A stretch of 64,000 bases of DNA from positions 124,001 to 188,000 of the forward strand of contig NZ_FCOI02000012.1 in NCBI RefSeq assembly GCF_001544795.2, in the 5' to 3' direction. Shown here piece after piece: positions 35,144 to 45,373 of the stretch. The number at the start of each line of letters is the position of its first letter. Positions within the stretch are counted from its first letter, which is position 1. The stretch comes from Caballeronia temeraria. Its GTDB lineage: Bacteria; Pseudomonadota; Gammaproteobacteria; Burkholderiales; Burkholderiaceae. A program made the translations under genes and the position numbers. The notes beneath the pieces are model-generated. The model saw only the letters and a program-made list of their open reading frames with translations, ran no database searches and was not told the DNA's origin.

Positions 35144-36277
35144 ATGAAGCTCCTCCATGTCATCGTTGCGCTCAATGCGGACGGCGCTGAACGCATGCTT
35201 CAGCGCCTCATCGAGTCGCATATCGAACATCCGCGGTTTCGTCACGTCGTCTGCTCGCTGACGACGACCGGCAAGATCGGCGAAGAACTCGCCGCGCGCG
35301 GCATCGAAGTGCATAGCCTCGGCATGAAATCCCCGCTCGGCTTTCCGCGCGCGTTGATGCACCTCGTCAAGCTGATTCGCGAAGTGCGTCCCGACATCAT
35401 TCAAACGTGGATGTATCACGCCGATTTTCTCGGCGGCCTCGCCGGACGGATCGCGGCGCACAAGCGCATCGTCTGGGGCGTGCGCACCACCGATGTCCGA
35501 TCGGGCGGCTCGCGCGTGACCGTGCTGCTGCGCAAGATCTGCGCGTGGCTGTCGTACTACGTGCCGCAGACGATCGTCTGCGCGGCCGAAGCATCGCGAC
35601 GCGCTCATGTTTCCGTCGGCTATGACGCGAGCCGCATGATGGTCGTGCCGAACGGATTCGACGTCGCGCGCCTGTGCGCCACGCCCGAACAGCGCAGCGC
35701 GATCCGCGAGCAATGCGGCTTCGACGAGCGCGCGGTCGTCGTCGGCATTCTCGGGCGCTTTCATCCGGTGAAGGATCATCAGAATTTCGTGCGCGCGGCG
35801 GGCATGCTCGCCGCGCGCCATCCCGACGTGCGCTTCATGCTGGTCGGCCGCGATCTCGACGCGAACAATCGCGAGCTCGGGGACTGGATCGCGCAGACGG
35901 GATTCGCCTCGCGCTTCGTGCTGCTCGGCGAGCGGCGCGATGTGCCCGCGTGTCTTTCCGCGATGGACGTGTTCTGCCTGTCGTCGCGCACGGAGGGCTT
36001 CCCGAACGTGGTCGGCGAAGCGATGGCGATGGCGCTGCCATGCGTCGTCACCGACGTGGGCGATGCGGCCATGCTCGTCGCCAATACGGGCGTGGTCGTC
36101 GAGAAGGAAAACAGCGACGCGCTCGCGGCGGGGCTCGACCGTATCGTCGACATGAAACCCGACGAGCGCATCCGCCTCGGTCAGCTCGCGAAGGCGCGCA
36201 TCCACGCCGAATTCACGATGATGCGCGCGCGCGAGCGTTTCGAAGATATCTACCTGCGGCTCGTCGAAGAGAAATGA
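35144..36277 (+). CDS. Glycosyltransferase family 4
   Basis: 377 residues, GT-B fold. The N-terminal acceptor domain starts MKLLHVIVALNADGAERMLQ; the C-terminal donor domain has VVVGILGRFHPVKDHQNFVR and the E-x7-E motif EGFPNVVGEAMAM. Cytoplasmic retaining enzyme that adds one sugar to the lipid-linked repeat unit. ATG 35144 is used; an in-frame extension of 59 codons upstream lacks coding character. Followed by the amidotransferase gene after 46 bases. Confidence 0.88.
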   Translation: MKLLHVIVALNADGAERMLQRLIESHIEHPRFRHVVCSLTTTGKIGEELAARGIEVHSLGMKSPLGFPRALMHLVKLIREVRPDIIQTWMYHADFLGGLAGRIAAHKRIVWGVRTTDVRSGGSRVTVLLRKICAWLSYYVPQTIVCAAEASRRAHVSVGYDASRMMVVPNGFDVARLCATPEQRSAIREQCGFDERAVVVGILGRFHPVKDHQNFVRAAGMLAARHPDVRFMLVGRDLDANNRELGDWIAQTGFASRFVLLGERRDVPACLSAMDVFCLSSRTEGFPNVVGEAMAMALPCVVTDVGDAAMLVANTGVVVEKENSDALAAGLDRIVDMKPDERIRLGQLAKARIHAEFTMMRARERFEDIYLRLVEEK

Positions 36278-36323
36278 GCATCGCATCAGCGTGGCCTATG
36301 GCCGCATCGTAAGGAGAACGAAC

Positions 36324-38345
36324 ATGTGCGGTATCGTCGGCTTTCTGGGTGGACGCGGCTTCGGCCCGGACGACTCGAAGACAACGGTGCGTAAGATGGC
36401 GCTGGCCATCGCCTATCGCGGGCCCGACGACGCGGGCGAGTGGACTGACGACCTGCGCGGCATTGCGCTCGGTCATCGGCGGCTGGCGATCATCGATCTT
36501 TCGTCGGCAGGGCATCAGCCGATGGCGTCGAGCAGCGGGCGTTATGTGATCGCCTTCAATGGCGAGATCTACAACCACCTCGATCTGCGCGATGAACTCG
36601 AAGACACGCAGCGCGCGCCCGCGTGGCGCGGCAGCTCCGACACCGAAACGCTGATCGCGGGCTTCGATGCCTGGGGCGTTCAGGCGACGATCGAGCGTGC
36701 CGTCGGCATGTTCGCGTTCGCTGTGTGGGACCGGCAGGAATGCCAGCTCACGCTCGCGCGCGACCGGCTCGGCGAAAAGCCGATCTACTACGGCTGGCAA
36801 GGGCAGGGCGACGACGCCGTGTTCCTGTTCGGCTCCGAGCTCAAGGGACTGCGTGCGCATCCCGCGTTCGATAACAACGTCGATCGCGGCGCATTGACGC
36901 TGCAGATCCGCCACGGCTGCGTGCCGTCGCCGTATTCCATTTTCGACGGCATCCGCAAGCTCGAACCGGGCAAGATGCTCACAGTGTCGCTCGAACGGCG
37001 CGAGCCGCGCGTCTGGGCCTACTGGTCGGGCGTCGAAGCGGCTGTGAACGGCGCTGCGCGCGGCTTCGCGGGCAGTCCGGAAGACGCCGTCGATGAACTG
37101 GAGCACTTGCTCACGGACGCGATCCGCCAGCAGATGCTCTCCGACGTGCCGCTCGGCGCGTTCCTGTCGGGCGGCGTGGATTCGTCGACGATCGTCGCGT
37201 TGATGCAGAAGCAATCGTCGCGTCCGGTCAAGACGTTCACCATCGGCTTCAATGAAAGCGACTTCGACGAGGCCAAGCTCGCGAAGGCGGTCTCGGCGCA
37301 TCTCGGCACCGAACACACCGAGATGTATGTGACCGCGCGCCAGGCGCTCGACGTCATTCCGCGCCTGCCCGAGCTTTACGATGAGCCGTTCGCGGATTCA
37401 TCGCAGGTGCCGACCTTTCTCGTTTCGCAACTCGCGCGCCAGCACGTGACGGTCTCGCTGTCCGGCGATGCGGGCGACGAACTCTTCTGCGGCTATCAGC
37501 GTTACAAGACCGCGCCCGGCATGTGGGACAAGATGACGATGATGCCGGCGCCGTTGCGCAAGCTGGCGGCATCCGGCATCGCCGGGATTTCGCCCAAGCG
37601 CTGGAACAGCATGGCGGGGCTGATGGAACCGATCCTGCCGTCGTCGCTGCGCGGCGTGAAGGTCGGCGACAAGCTGCACAAGGGCGCGGAGCTGCTGTCG
37701 TGCCAGTCGCGCGACGAGGTGTATCTGCATCTCATGTCGCAATGGAACGACCCGGCCGCGCTCGTGATCGGCGGCTATCAACCGCCCACGCTGATGACCG
37801 GCAATGCGCCCGCGTTCACCGGCCTCGACGACGTGCAGCGCATGATGGCGCTCGACATGATCACCTATCTGCCCGACGACATTCTCACGAAGGTCGATCG
37901 CGCCGCGATGGGCGTCTCGCTCGAAACGCGCGTGCCGTTCCTCGATCATCGCGTCGTGGAATTCGCGTGGCGTCTGCCGCAGTCGATGAAGGTGCGCGAC
38001 GGCCAGACCAAATGGGCGCTGCGCCAGGTGCTGTATCGCCATGTGCCGCGCGCGATGATCGAGCGGCCCAAGCAAGGCTTCGGCGTGCCGATCACGCACT
38101 GGCTGCGCGGCGAGCTGCGCGACTGGGCGGAAGCGCTGCTCGACGCGTCGCGGCTGCGTCGCGAAGGCTTCTTCGATGCGGCCACCGTGCGCGCGAAATG
38201 GCAGCAGCATCTGTCGGGCGAGCAGAACTGGCATCGTCAACTGTGGAACGTGCTGATGTTCCAGCAGTGGCTGGAGCATCAGCAGGCATCGTCGATCCCG
38301 CTCTTCACGTCGCGCACGGCGGATCTCGCCGGAATCGCAAGCTGA
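36324..38345 (+). CDS. asnB: Asparagine synthase-like glutamine amidotransferase
   Basis: 673 residues. Cys2 is the glutaminase nucleophile (MCGIVGFLGG, exposed after Met removal), with RGPDDAGEW, GHRRLAIIDLS and FNGEIYNH in the N-terminal domain. The synthetase domain has the ATP loop SGGVDSSTIV and SLETRVPFLDHRVVEF. AAGGAG ribosome site. In O-antigen and capsule loci such AsnB relatives (for example WbpS) are linked to amidation of uronic acids, which fits the GalNAcA genes nearby. Housekeeping asparagine synthesis is the alternative. Confidence 0.88.
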   Translation: MCGIVGFLGGRGFGPDDSKTTVRKMALAIAYRGPDDAGEWTDDLRGIALGHRRLAIIDLSSAGHQPMASSSGRYVIAFNGEIYNHLDLRDELEDTQRAPAWRGSSDTETLIAGFDAWGVQATIERAVGMFAFAVWDRQECQLTLARDRLGEKPIYYGWQGQGDDAVFLFGSELKGLRAHPAFDNNVDRGALTLQIRHGCVPSPYSIFDGIRKLEPGKMLTVSLERREPRVWAYWSGVEAAVNGAARGFAGSPEDAVDELEHLLTDAIRQQMLSDVPLGAFLSGGVDSSTIVALMQKQSSRPVKTFTIGFNESDFDEAKLAKAVSAHLGTEHTEMYVTARQALDVIPRLPELYDEPFADSSQVPTFLVSQLARQHVTVSLSGDAGDELFCGYQRYKTAPGMWDKMTMMPAPLRKLAASGIAGISPKRWNSMAGLMEPILPSSLRGVKVGDKLHKGAELLSCQSRDEVYLHLMSQWNDPAALVIGGYQPPTLMTGNAPAFTGLDDVQRMMALDMITYLPDDILTKVDRAAMGVSLETRVPFLDHRVVEFAWRLPQSMKVRDGQTKWALRQVLYRHVPRAMIERPKQGFGVPITHWLRGELRDWAEALLDASRLRREGFFDAATVRAKWQQHLSGEQNWHRQLWNVLMFQQWLEHQQASSIPLFTSRTADLAGIAS

Positions 38346-38367
38346 TATAGACGGACTTTGAATGACG

Positions 38368-38404
38368 AAGGCCTTGGTCTGAAAAGACCAGGGCCTTTTT
38401 CTTT
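38368..38404 (+). terminator. Rho-independent terminator after asnB-like gene
   Basis: AAGGCC-TTGGTCT-GAAA-AGACCA-GGGCCTT stem followed by a T run, about 25 bases past the stop codon. Confidence 0.85.
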
Positions 38405-38454
38405 ATGCGCGATTCATCGGCGATTGAAGCGGCGCTTGCCGGCACATCTCAAAC

Positions 38455-38490
38455 AAAAAAGCCCCGGTCGTTTCGACCGGGGCCTTTATC
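38455..38490 (-). terminator. Rho-independent terminator of the initiating transferase gene
   Basis: Perfect 10-base stem GCCCCGGTCG-TTT-CGACCGGGGC (38461-38483). Read leftward it is followed by six T, 33 bases after the stop of the 38517-39659 gene. Read rightward it has a weaker TTTATCTTT tail, so it may work both ways. Confidence 0.85.
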
Positions 38491-38516
38491 TTTCCGTCAC
38501 AACCAGCTACTTAGGA

Positions 38517-39659
38517 TCACTTGTGATGCGTCGTTTGCTCGGCAACGGTGCTGGCGACGACACTGCGCCGCTGACTGCCGACGAGCCATCGCGGCGTCTT
38601 GAACCGCACGATCGCCGTGTAGAGCCAGACATACGCGACCGCGAACACGACCGCCGTCACTGCAAGCACGACCGGGTTGTGCCAGAAGAGCGACGCCGGC
38701 ACGATGCCGATCATGCTCAACACCCACAGATACGGCGACGTGCGCGCGTTGCGGCGCTGACGCTGACGCGGGTCCGTGCCCTTGCCCACGACGCGCTTGA
38801 AGATGAGCGTGTGCAGGTGGATGCCGTCGGGCGCGCCGACCGGACGACCGCGCACGATGCGGCGGCGGTAGATCGAGAAGAGCGTTTCGAAGAGCGGATA
38901 GATCGCGACGACCATCGCGTACCACGCGCAGACATTCGGATGACGCGCGACCAGCAGCACGAGCAACTCGGCAATCGTGAAGCCGATGAAATAAGCACCG
39001 CCATCGCCGAGGAAAATCGATGCCGCCGGATAATTCCAGATCGCAAAACCGCCGATTGCGCCGATCATCGTGAGCGCCGTGCTCATCACGAGCAAATCGC
39101 CGACTTCATGCGCGACATAACCGATCGAACCGAAAATCAGAATCGCGACGACTGCGGCGAGTCCGTTGAAACCATCGATGATATTGACCGCATTGGTGAG
39201 GCCGGCGACAGCGAGCACCGTGAGACCGATCGCGATGGGCGTGACGGTGAGGATCGGGTCGACGAGCGGCAGATCCACGCGGCCGACCACGCCGCCGAGC
39301 ACGAACACGCCCAGCAGCCCCGCGAGCATCGCGCACAGAAGGCGCGCCCGCACGCTGACGCGCTTGGTCAGATCCTCGATCACGCCGCTGCCGAACGCGG
39401 GCGCCGCGCAGAGCAGCAGCAAAAGGGACTCGTCGCGCGGATTGCCGCCGAAGATCGCTGCGATGGGAAAGGTCACGCAGGCCGCGACCATCAATGCAAT
39501 GCCGCCGATTCTGGGGACCGGATGAGAATGATTCTTTTGAACCCCGTTCAAATCATGATCCAGGGAGAGCGCCCCGTAGCGCCCCGCGAATCTAACTATA
39601 AGTAGCGTCATGCAGAAAGAACTGATGAAGCCAAGCGCAAGGTTTAACATTTTTTTCAC
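38517..39659 (-). CDS. Polyprenyl-phosphate sugar-1-phosphate transferase (MraY/WecA family), likely initiating enzyme
   Basis: Integral membrane enzyme of 380 residues with about 11 helices. It transfers a sugar-1-phosphate (probably GlcNAc or GalNAc-type) from a UDP-sugar to undecaprenyl phosphate, the first step of repeat-unit assembly. Family motifs: HPVPRIGGIAL, NAVNIIDGFNGLA (catalytic Asp), FLGDGGAYFIGF and the HLHTLIFKR signature near the C-terminus. Starts at GTG 39659 or ATG 39650. It is transcribed away from the main block, sharing a 772-base divergent control region with wzc. Confidence 0.9.
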   Translation of the reverse strand: MKKMLNLALGFISSFCMTLLIVRFAGRYGALSLDHDLNGVQKNHSHPVPRIGGIALMVAACVTFPIAAIFGGNPRDESLLLLLCAAPAFGSGVIEDLTKRVSVRARLLCAMLAGLLGVFVLGGVVGRVDLPLVDPILTVTPIAIGLTVLAVAGLTNAVNIIDGFNGLAAVVAILIFGSIGYVAHEVGDLLVMSTALTMIGAIGGFAIWNYPAASIFLGDGGAYFIGFTIAELLVLLVARHPNVCAWYAMVVAIYPLFETLFSIYRRRIVRGRPVGAPDGIHLHTLIFKRVVGKGTDPRQRQRRNARTSPYLWVLSMIGIVPASLFWHNPVVLAVTAVVFAVAYVWLYTAIVRFKTPRWLVGSQRRSVVASTVAEQTTHHK

Positions 39660-40431
39660 TCACGAAGAGGGCGCATCTCTTTTCGAATTTCAAAACCCGA
39701 AAGCCTATGGTAGGTACTACCCCTGCCATTGTCCACGCATTTATGGCGTTTTAATGTGTGAAACCGAGCCTACTTTGATTATATCGGGACTTCCCCCAAT
39801 TATTCATACAAACCGATTTTATAATCGGGAAGAAAACACTGATTTCATATAAAGGACTTAATATCCGCCTTTTTGAAAATCGAGTGTTGTCGGTGCGCAA
39901 GCCCACTTTCGCTCGCATTTTGTTTGGGGGTCGGTACGATTTTCCGCGGAGGAAGCGGTGTTGCGCCGTCTCTACCGCTAGCATAGGCCCGAAACGGCTG
40001 GAGCGTGAGCGAAAAAATGTCCGGAAATCGAACACAGGCTAAACTGGCTTTCTTCATAAAATTCGCAATTCTATTAACAGCAATCATGTGTGCGGTGCCG
40101 CGCATACAAGAATCCGCGCTGTGGTAGTTTTCGATTTGTTCAAATGGCCAGCATACTCAATAAATTCTTAAAAGCGGTAAAGCGAACATTCGGTCGCATT
40201 GAAAGGTTCGATAAACAACAAAAATCGTCTGGTGGAATTTCTCTTTTGTTGAGTCGTGTGTTTCAATACCACTGCAATGCCGGAGCGGGATTTTAACGGC
40301 TCCGAATGCAGGCCTGAATTCAAGAATAAGCAAAAGGTGTTTGCGCCCTTTGGGCGCTCGCAGGTGTTTCGATCCGCATCCGGTGCGCATGACGCGCGCC
40401 GGTCCCATAAGAGCCTGTAACGAGACGTTCT
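39660..40431. promoter_or_regulatory. AT-rich divergent control region of the exopolysaccharide locus
   Basis: 772 bases, clearly lower in GC than the flanks, between the initiating transferase and wzc. It contains a perfect TATAAT (39820-39825) inside the inverted repeat CCGATT-TTAT-AATCGG (39813-39828) and the inverted repeat GGTAG-GTA-CTACC (39709-39721). An open frame of about 50 codons from 40144 has no ribosome site and is not called. The long AT-rich stretch is a likely target for silencing and for several regulators. Confidence 0.5.
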
Positions 40432-42672
40432 ATGAAAGTTAAAAATCAGGCGTCAGCCGTAACGGCCGAGACCGACAAAGAGATCGAGCTCACGTCGATT
40501 CTCGAAACGCTGGGCCGTCACTGGAAGATGATCGCGGCGACCGTAGCGGTCGTCTTCAGCATCGGGGTGGTGTACGCGTACTTCTCGGCCCCGATTTACC
40601 AGGCTGGCATGCTCGTCAAGGTCGACGACTCGAGCAATGCGCCGCCGACCGACTCGCGCGACATGGTCAGAACCGCGGCCACGATGTTCGATCAGCGCGC
40701 GACCGCAGAAGGCGAAATCCAGGTCATCGGCTCGAAGTTTGTGCTCGGCCCGGTCGTCGATGCGCTCAAGCTGTATATCCAGGCTGCGCCGCATCGCTTC
40801 CCGATCATCGGCGGCATGGTCGCACGCATGAACGACGAGACGTCGACTCCCGGTCTCTTCGGCCGCGGCGGTTACGCATGGGGCGCCGAATCCATCGACG
40901 TTTCCGCGTTCGACGTGCCGAAGAAATACGAAGGCAAGGAATACACGCTGCGCTATCTCGGCAACGGCCAGTATCAGGTGCGCGGTCCGGGCGTCGAGAC
41001 GGGCGTCGGTGGCCAGGTCGGCACCGTGCAGCGCTTCGACACGGAAGCCGGCCCGATTTCGCTGCTCGTGGGCTTCATCCACGGCGAAAAGGGTGTTGAA
41101 TTCGATCTGACGCGTAACTCGCGCGTGTCGGCCATCGACCGTTTGCAGGCTTCGCTGGCCATTGCCGAGCAGGGCAACAAGTCGGGCGTGATCAGCACGA
41201 CGCTGGAAGGCAAGGATCCGACGCTCGTCGCGGCGACGATCAACGAACTGTCGCGCATGTATGTGAAGCAGAACGCCGACCGTCGTGGCATCAACGCAGA
41301 GAAGTCGCTCGAATATCTCGAGCAGCAGCTTCCGGACGCCAAGCGTCAGATGGAATCGGCTGAAGACAACTACAACGCGTATCGCAATAGCCGCACGCTG
41401 TTCAATCCGGACGAAGAAGGCCGCATCGTCATGCAGCAGGCTTCCCAGGCCGACGCGCAGTTGCTCGACCTGAAGCGCCGCCGTGCCGACCTGGCCGTGC
41501 ACTTCTCGCCGTCGCATCCGAGCGTGGTGGTGATCGATCAGCAGATTGCGGCGACCGAGAAGTACATCAACGACCTCGCGGCGCGCGTCAAGGCGATGCC
41601 GCAGGCCGAGCAAGGCGCGCTTCGTCTGCAACGCGACGTGCGCATGAGCACCGATGTGTATTCGGCTTTGCGCAACAACATCGAAACGATGCGCCTCATC
41701 AAGGCCGGCCGCACGCCGACGGTTGAACTGCTCGACCATGCCGAAGTGCCCGAGCGTCCCGTCAAGCCGGTCAAGGCGCTGGTGCTCGTGATCGCCGCAG
41801 GTATTGGTCTTTTCATCGGCATCGTGCTGGCATTTGCTCGCGACTTCCTGTTCAAGGGCGTGCTCGATCCGAAGGAACTGGAATCGAAGACGGGTCTTTC
41901 GGTATTCGCGACGATTCCGGACAGCGACCGCCAGAAAGAGCTTGCGAAGCGTATCGCCGAGAAGAAGCCGGAACAGCTCGCACTCGCTTCGCGTTACCCG
42001 ACCGATCCGGCCGTGGAAGGCCTGCGCATGATGCGCTCGTCCCTGCAGTACGCGTTGATGGATGCGCCGAACAACGTCGTGATGCTGGCGGGTCCGTTGC
42101 CCGGCATCGGCAAGTCGTTCGTCTCGGCGAATCTGGCGACGCTGCTCGCCGCGGGCGGCAAGCGTGTTCTGCTCGTCGACTGCGACCTGCGCCGCGGCCA
42201 CCTGAACCAGTACTTCGGCCTGCCGCGCGGCAAGGGTCTCGTGGATGTCGTGAACGGTTCCGCGACGCTCGAGGAAACCGTGCATCGCTCGGTGCTGAAC
42301 AACCTCGACTTCGTCCAGTGCGGCTTCTATCCGCCGGACCCGGCCGAGCTGCTCCTGTCGGACGCGTTCACGGAATCGGTGAACCGTGCGTCGGCGGACT
42401 ACGACATCGTGCTGCTCGACGCACCGGCGATTCTGGCGGTGTCGGACACGGCGATCATGGCGCCCGTCGCGGGTTCGATCTTCCTGGTTGCGCGTTATGG
42501 GGATACGCGCTCCGGTGAAATCTCGGAGTCGGTGAAACGGCTCGAACAGTCCGGCGCAAGCGTCACCGGCGTTCTGTTGAACGGCTTCAAGGTGCACTAC
42601 GGCAACTATGCCCAGGCGCGCCAGTACGGCGGCTACGCCTACGCTGCCTACAAGGCCGACGACAAAGACTGA
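40432..42672 (+). CDS. wzc: Polysaccharide co-polymerase / bacterial tyrosine autokinase (Wzc-like)
   Basis: Inner-membrane protein of 746 residues that controls chain length and export. N-terminal Wzz domain with first helix about 33-52, periplasmic region with coiled coil (about 285-420), proline-rich second helix (about 440-465), then a cytoplasmic BY-kinase: Walker A GPLPGIGKSF (about 553), VLLVDCDLRRG and DIVLLDAP. The tail has a Tyr cluster (YGNYAQARQYGGYAYAAYK) that is autophosphorylated in this family. No wzb phosphatase gene or wza exporter is adjacent, which is unusual. Confidence 0.92.
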   Translation: MKVKNQASAVTAETDKEIELTSILETLGRHWKMIAATVAVVFSIGVVYAYFSAPIYQAGMLVKVDDSSNAPPTDSRDMVRTAATMFDQRATAEGEIQVIGSKFVLGPVVDALKLYIQAAPHRFPIIGGMVARMNDETSTPGLFGRGGYAWGAESIDVSAFDVPKKYEGKEYTLRYLGNGQYQVRGPGVETGVGGQVGTVQRFDTEAGPISLLVGFIHGEKGVEFDLTRNSRVSAIDRLQASLAIAEQGNKSGVISTTLEGKDPTLVAATINELSRMYVKQNADRRGINAEKSLEYLEQQLPDAKRQMESAEDNYNAYRNSRTLFNPDEEGRIVMQQASQADAQLLDLKRRRADLAVHFSPSHPSVVVIDQQIAATEKYINDLAARVKAMPQAEQGALRLQRDVRMSTDVYSALRNNIETMRLIKAGRTPTVELLDHAEVPERPVKPVKALVLVIAAGIGLFIGIVLAFARDFLFKGVLDPKELESKTGLSVFATIPDSDRQKELAKRIAEKKPEQLALASRYPTDPAVEGLRMMRSSLQYALMDAPNNVVMLAGPLPGIGKSFVSANLATLLAAGGKRVLLVDCDLRRGHLNQYFGLPRGKGLVDVVNGSATLEETVHRSVLNNLDFVQCGFYPPDPAELLLSDAFTESVNRASADYDIVLLDAPAILAVSDTAIMAPVAGSIFLVARYGDTRSGEISESVKRLEQSGASVTGVLLNGFKVHYGNYAQARQYGGYAYAAYKADDKD

Positions 42673-42768
42673 GGCCTGACTCATATCCGGCATCCACTCG
42701 TGCTGGACCCCGAATCAAAAAGCAGTACTAAACAAATGTCCTGAGTTGTATAACGAGGAGAAGTGAAT

Positions 42769-44046
42769 ATGTTCTCGCCGCAAGAGTTGAAACTCGGTAT
42801 CGTCGGCCTGGGTTATGTGGGCCTGCCGCTTGCCGTCGAATTCGGTAAGCGCCATCCCGTCGTGGGCTTCGACATCAACCGTGCGCGCATCAACGCGCTG
42901 CGCGAAGGGCGTGATGTCACGCTCGAAGTCGACGATGCCGAGCTGGCCTCCGCGACGCTCATGCAATACAGCGCCGAAGTCGAAGACCTGCGCAGCTGCA
43001 CGGTTTTCATCGCGACCGTGCCGACGCCGATCGACCACTACAAGCGCCCGGACCTTTCGCCGCTGATCGGCGCGTCGACGACCATCGGCAGCGTGCTGAA
43101 GAAGGGCGACGTCGTCATCTATGAATCGACGGTTTATCCCGGCGCGACCGAGGAAGAGTGCGTGCCGGTGCTCGAAAAGATGTCGGGCCTGAAGTTCAAC
43201 GAGGACTTCTTCGTCGGCTACAGCCCCGAGCGGATCAACCCGGGCGACAAGTCGCACCGTCTGCCGGACATCAAGAAAGTGACGTCCGGTTCGACGCCCG
43301 AAGTGGCGGATTTCGTCGACGAGCTGTATCGCGGCATCATCACGGCGGGCACGCACAAGGCGAGCAGCATTCGCGTGGCGGAAGCAGCGAAAGTGATCGA
43401 GAACACGCAGCGCGACGTGAACATCGCGCTGATCAACGAACTGTCGATCATCTTCAACAAGATGAACATCGACACCGAGTCCGTGCTGCTCGCGGCCGGC
43501 ACGAAGTGGAACTTCATCCCGTTCCGTCCGGGTCTCGTCGGCGGCCACTGCATCGGCGTGGATCCGTACTACCTGACGCACAAGGCGCAGGCGATCGGCT
43601 ATCACCCGGAAATCATCCTCGCCGGGCGGCGCCTGAACGACAGCATGGGCAACTACGTCGTCTCGCAGCTCGTGAAGACGATGACCAAGCGCGATATCGC
43701 CATCTCCGGTGCGCGCGTGCTGATCATGGGCCTGACGTTCAAGGAGAACTGCCCGGACCTGCGCAACACGCGCGTGGTCGACATCATCGCGGACCTCAAG
43801 GAGTACGGCGTCCAGGTCGACGTGTACGACCCGTGGGTCTCGAAGGAAGAGGCGCATCACGAGTACGGCATCGATCCGGTCGATCAGCCGGCCAAGGGCG
43901 TCTACGACGCGATCGTGCTCGCCGTGGCGCACAAGCAGTTCGCCGATGAAGGCGCGGAAGGCATCCACGCCTACGGCAAGTCGCGGCACGTGCTGTGCGA
44001 CCTCAAGTACGTTCTGCCGCCCGAGTCGAGCGACATGCGTCTCTGA
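42769..44046 (+). CDS. tviB: UDP-N-acetylglucosamine 6-dehydrogenase (TviB/WbpO type)
   Basis: Oxidises C6 of UDP-GlcNAc (or UDP-GalNAc) to the uronic acid with NAD+. 425 residues with the Rossmann motif [18 protein letters not shown], the central dimer helix, and the catalytic Cys in [28 protein letters not shown] matches TviB/WbpO-type enzymes better than UDP-glucose dehydrogenase. ATG 42769 is chosen, with GAGGAG 8 bases upstream; GTG 42763 is too close. With the epimerase gene downstream it should provide UDP-GalNAcA. Confidence 0.88.
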   Translation: MFSPQELKLGIVGLGYVGLPLAVEFGKRHPVVGFDINRARINALREGRDVTLEVDDAELASATLMQYSAEVEDLRSCTVFIATVPTPIDHYKRPDLSPLIGASTTIGSVLKKGDVVIYESTVYPGATEEECVPVLEKMSGLKFNEDFFVGYSPERINPGDKSHRLPDIKKVTSGSTPEVADFVDELYRGIITAGTHKASSIRVAEAAKVIENTQRDVNIALINELSIIFNKMNIDTESVLLAAGTKWNFIPFRPGLVGGHCIGVDPYYLTHKAQAIGYHPEIILAGRRLNDSMGNYVVSQLVKTMTKRDIAISGARVLIMGLTFKENCPDLRNTRVVDIIADLKEYGVQVDVYDPWVSKEEAHHEYGIDPVDQPAKGVYDAIVLAVAHKQFADEGAEGIHAYGKSRHVLCDLKYVLPPESSDMRL

Positions 44047-44161
44047 GGTTCGGTGGCATCGGCACTGATCGATGCAGGCCGTCGCACAACATCGCCGCGG
44101 TTCGGCTCTCGAGATTCGGGAGTTGCCCGCGGCGATGTCAACCGGACGTTCGGAGTTCGCA

Positions 44162-45373
44162 ATGAAGATGCCCAAGGTAGTTCTGTACGCCAACACCGAT
44201 TGGTATCTATATAACTTTCGACTTTCGTTCGCTCGCAAACTGCGCGATGCGGGTTTCGAGGTCATTCTGTTGTCACCGGACGGCGAATACGGCCCGAAGT
44301 TGCGTGATCAGGGCTTTCGCTGGCATGCCGTGCCGATGAACCGGCGCAGCCTGAATCCGCTGCGCGAGTTCGCGCTCGTGCTGTGGCTCGCGCGTTTCTT
44401 CCAGCGCGAAAAGCCGCAGCTCGTGCACGGCTTCACGATCAAGAGCGCAGTGTACGGCTCGTTCGCGAGCAAGCTCGCAGGCGTGCCGGCGCGCGTGAAT
44501 GCGGTCGCGGGCATGGGCTATGTCTTCACGAGCCGCGACCTGAAGGCGCGTATTCTGAAGCCGATCGTGCGTACGGTCATGCGCTCGGCGCTGAATGGAC
44601 GCGACAGCATTCTCGTGCTGCAGAACCCGGATGACATCAAGCTGTTCGAGGCCGCGCGCATCGTCGAGAAGCAGTCGATTCGTCTGATCAAAGGATCGGG
44701 CGTCGATCTCACCCGCTTCAAGGTGCGCGAAGAATCGCCGGAAGATGCGGTCAAACCGCTGCGCATTCTGCTGGCTGCGCGGCTCGTGTGGGACAAGGGC
44801 ATCGAGGAATATGTGGAGGCGGCGCGCATGCTGCGGCGCGAGAACCGCACCGTGCGCTTCCTCCTCGCCGGCTCGCCCGATGACGGTAATCCGGCGTCGG
44901 TGAGCACGGCGATGGTCCACGGCTGGGTCAAGGAAGGGCTCGTCGAATGGCTCGGTCATGTGAGCGACATGCCGAAGCTCTTCACGGAAGTGGATGTGAT
45001 GGTGCTGCCGAGCTATCGCGAAGGCTTGCCGAAAGCGTTGATCGAAGCCGCGGGCTGTGCGCTGCCGCTGATCACGACGGACGCGCCGGGCTGCCGCGAA
45101 GTGGTCAGCGAGTCGGGCGTAGATGGACTGCAGGTGCCGGTGCGCGATGCAGGCGCGCTCGCCGATGCGATCCGCCAGCTCGACGACGACCGCGCGCTCG
45201 CGAGAACGCTGGGCCTCGCCGCGCGGGAGAAGGCACTGAAGAATTTCGACGAACGCATCGTTATCGAGAAGACGCTTGCCGTGTATCGCGAGCTGGTTCC
45301 CTCGATCGCGATCGAAGGCGAGCGCCGCGAACACGCCGCGCCCGTCGGCAAATTTGGAGACTTTCATGTCTGA
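44162..45373 (+). CDS. Glycosyltransferase family 4
   Basis: 403 residues. The N-terminus ([20 protein letters not shown]) and [21 protein letters not shown] region resemble CapM/PglA-like transferases of amino sugars. The donor domain has [20 protein letters not shown] and [20 protein letters not shown] with the E-x7-E pair. Start ATG 44162 with GGAG upstream. The 3' end overlaps the epimerase gene by eight bases. Confidence 0.88.
   Translation: MKMPKVVLYANTDWYLYNFRLSFARKLRDAGFEVILLSPDGEYGPKLRDQGFRWHAVPMNRRSLNPLREFALVLWLARFFQREKPQLVHGFTIKSAVYGSFASKLAGVPARVNAVAGMGYVFTSRDLKARILKPIVRTVMRSALNGRDSILVLQNPDDIKLFEAARIVEKQSIRLIKGSGVDLTRFKVREESPEDAVKPLRILLAARLVWDKGIEEYVEAARMLRRENRTVRFLLAGSPDDGNPASVSTAMVHGWVKEGLVEWLGHVSDMPKLFTEVDVMVLPSYREGLPKALIEAAGCALPLITTDAPGCREVVSESGVDGLQVPVRDAGALADAIRQLDDDRALARTLGLAAREKALKNFDERIVIEKTLAVYRELVPSIAIEGERREHAAPVGKFGDFHV

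Noticed and set aside
33776..36286. 836-codon leftward open frame
   Set aside because: Spans two sense genes and the gap between them; low-complexity His/Arg/Ala composition.
40144..40296. About 50-codon open frame in the wzc upstream region
   Set aside because: No ribosome site and atypical composition; it lies within an AT-rich control region.
40453..42693. 746-codon open frame antisense to wzc
   Set aside because: It mirrors the strongly coding sense gene; long antisense frames are common in high-GC DNA. The product is a His/Arg-rich sequence with no family pattern.
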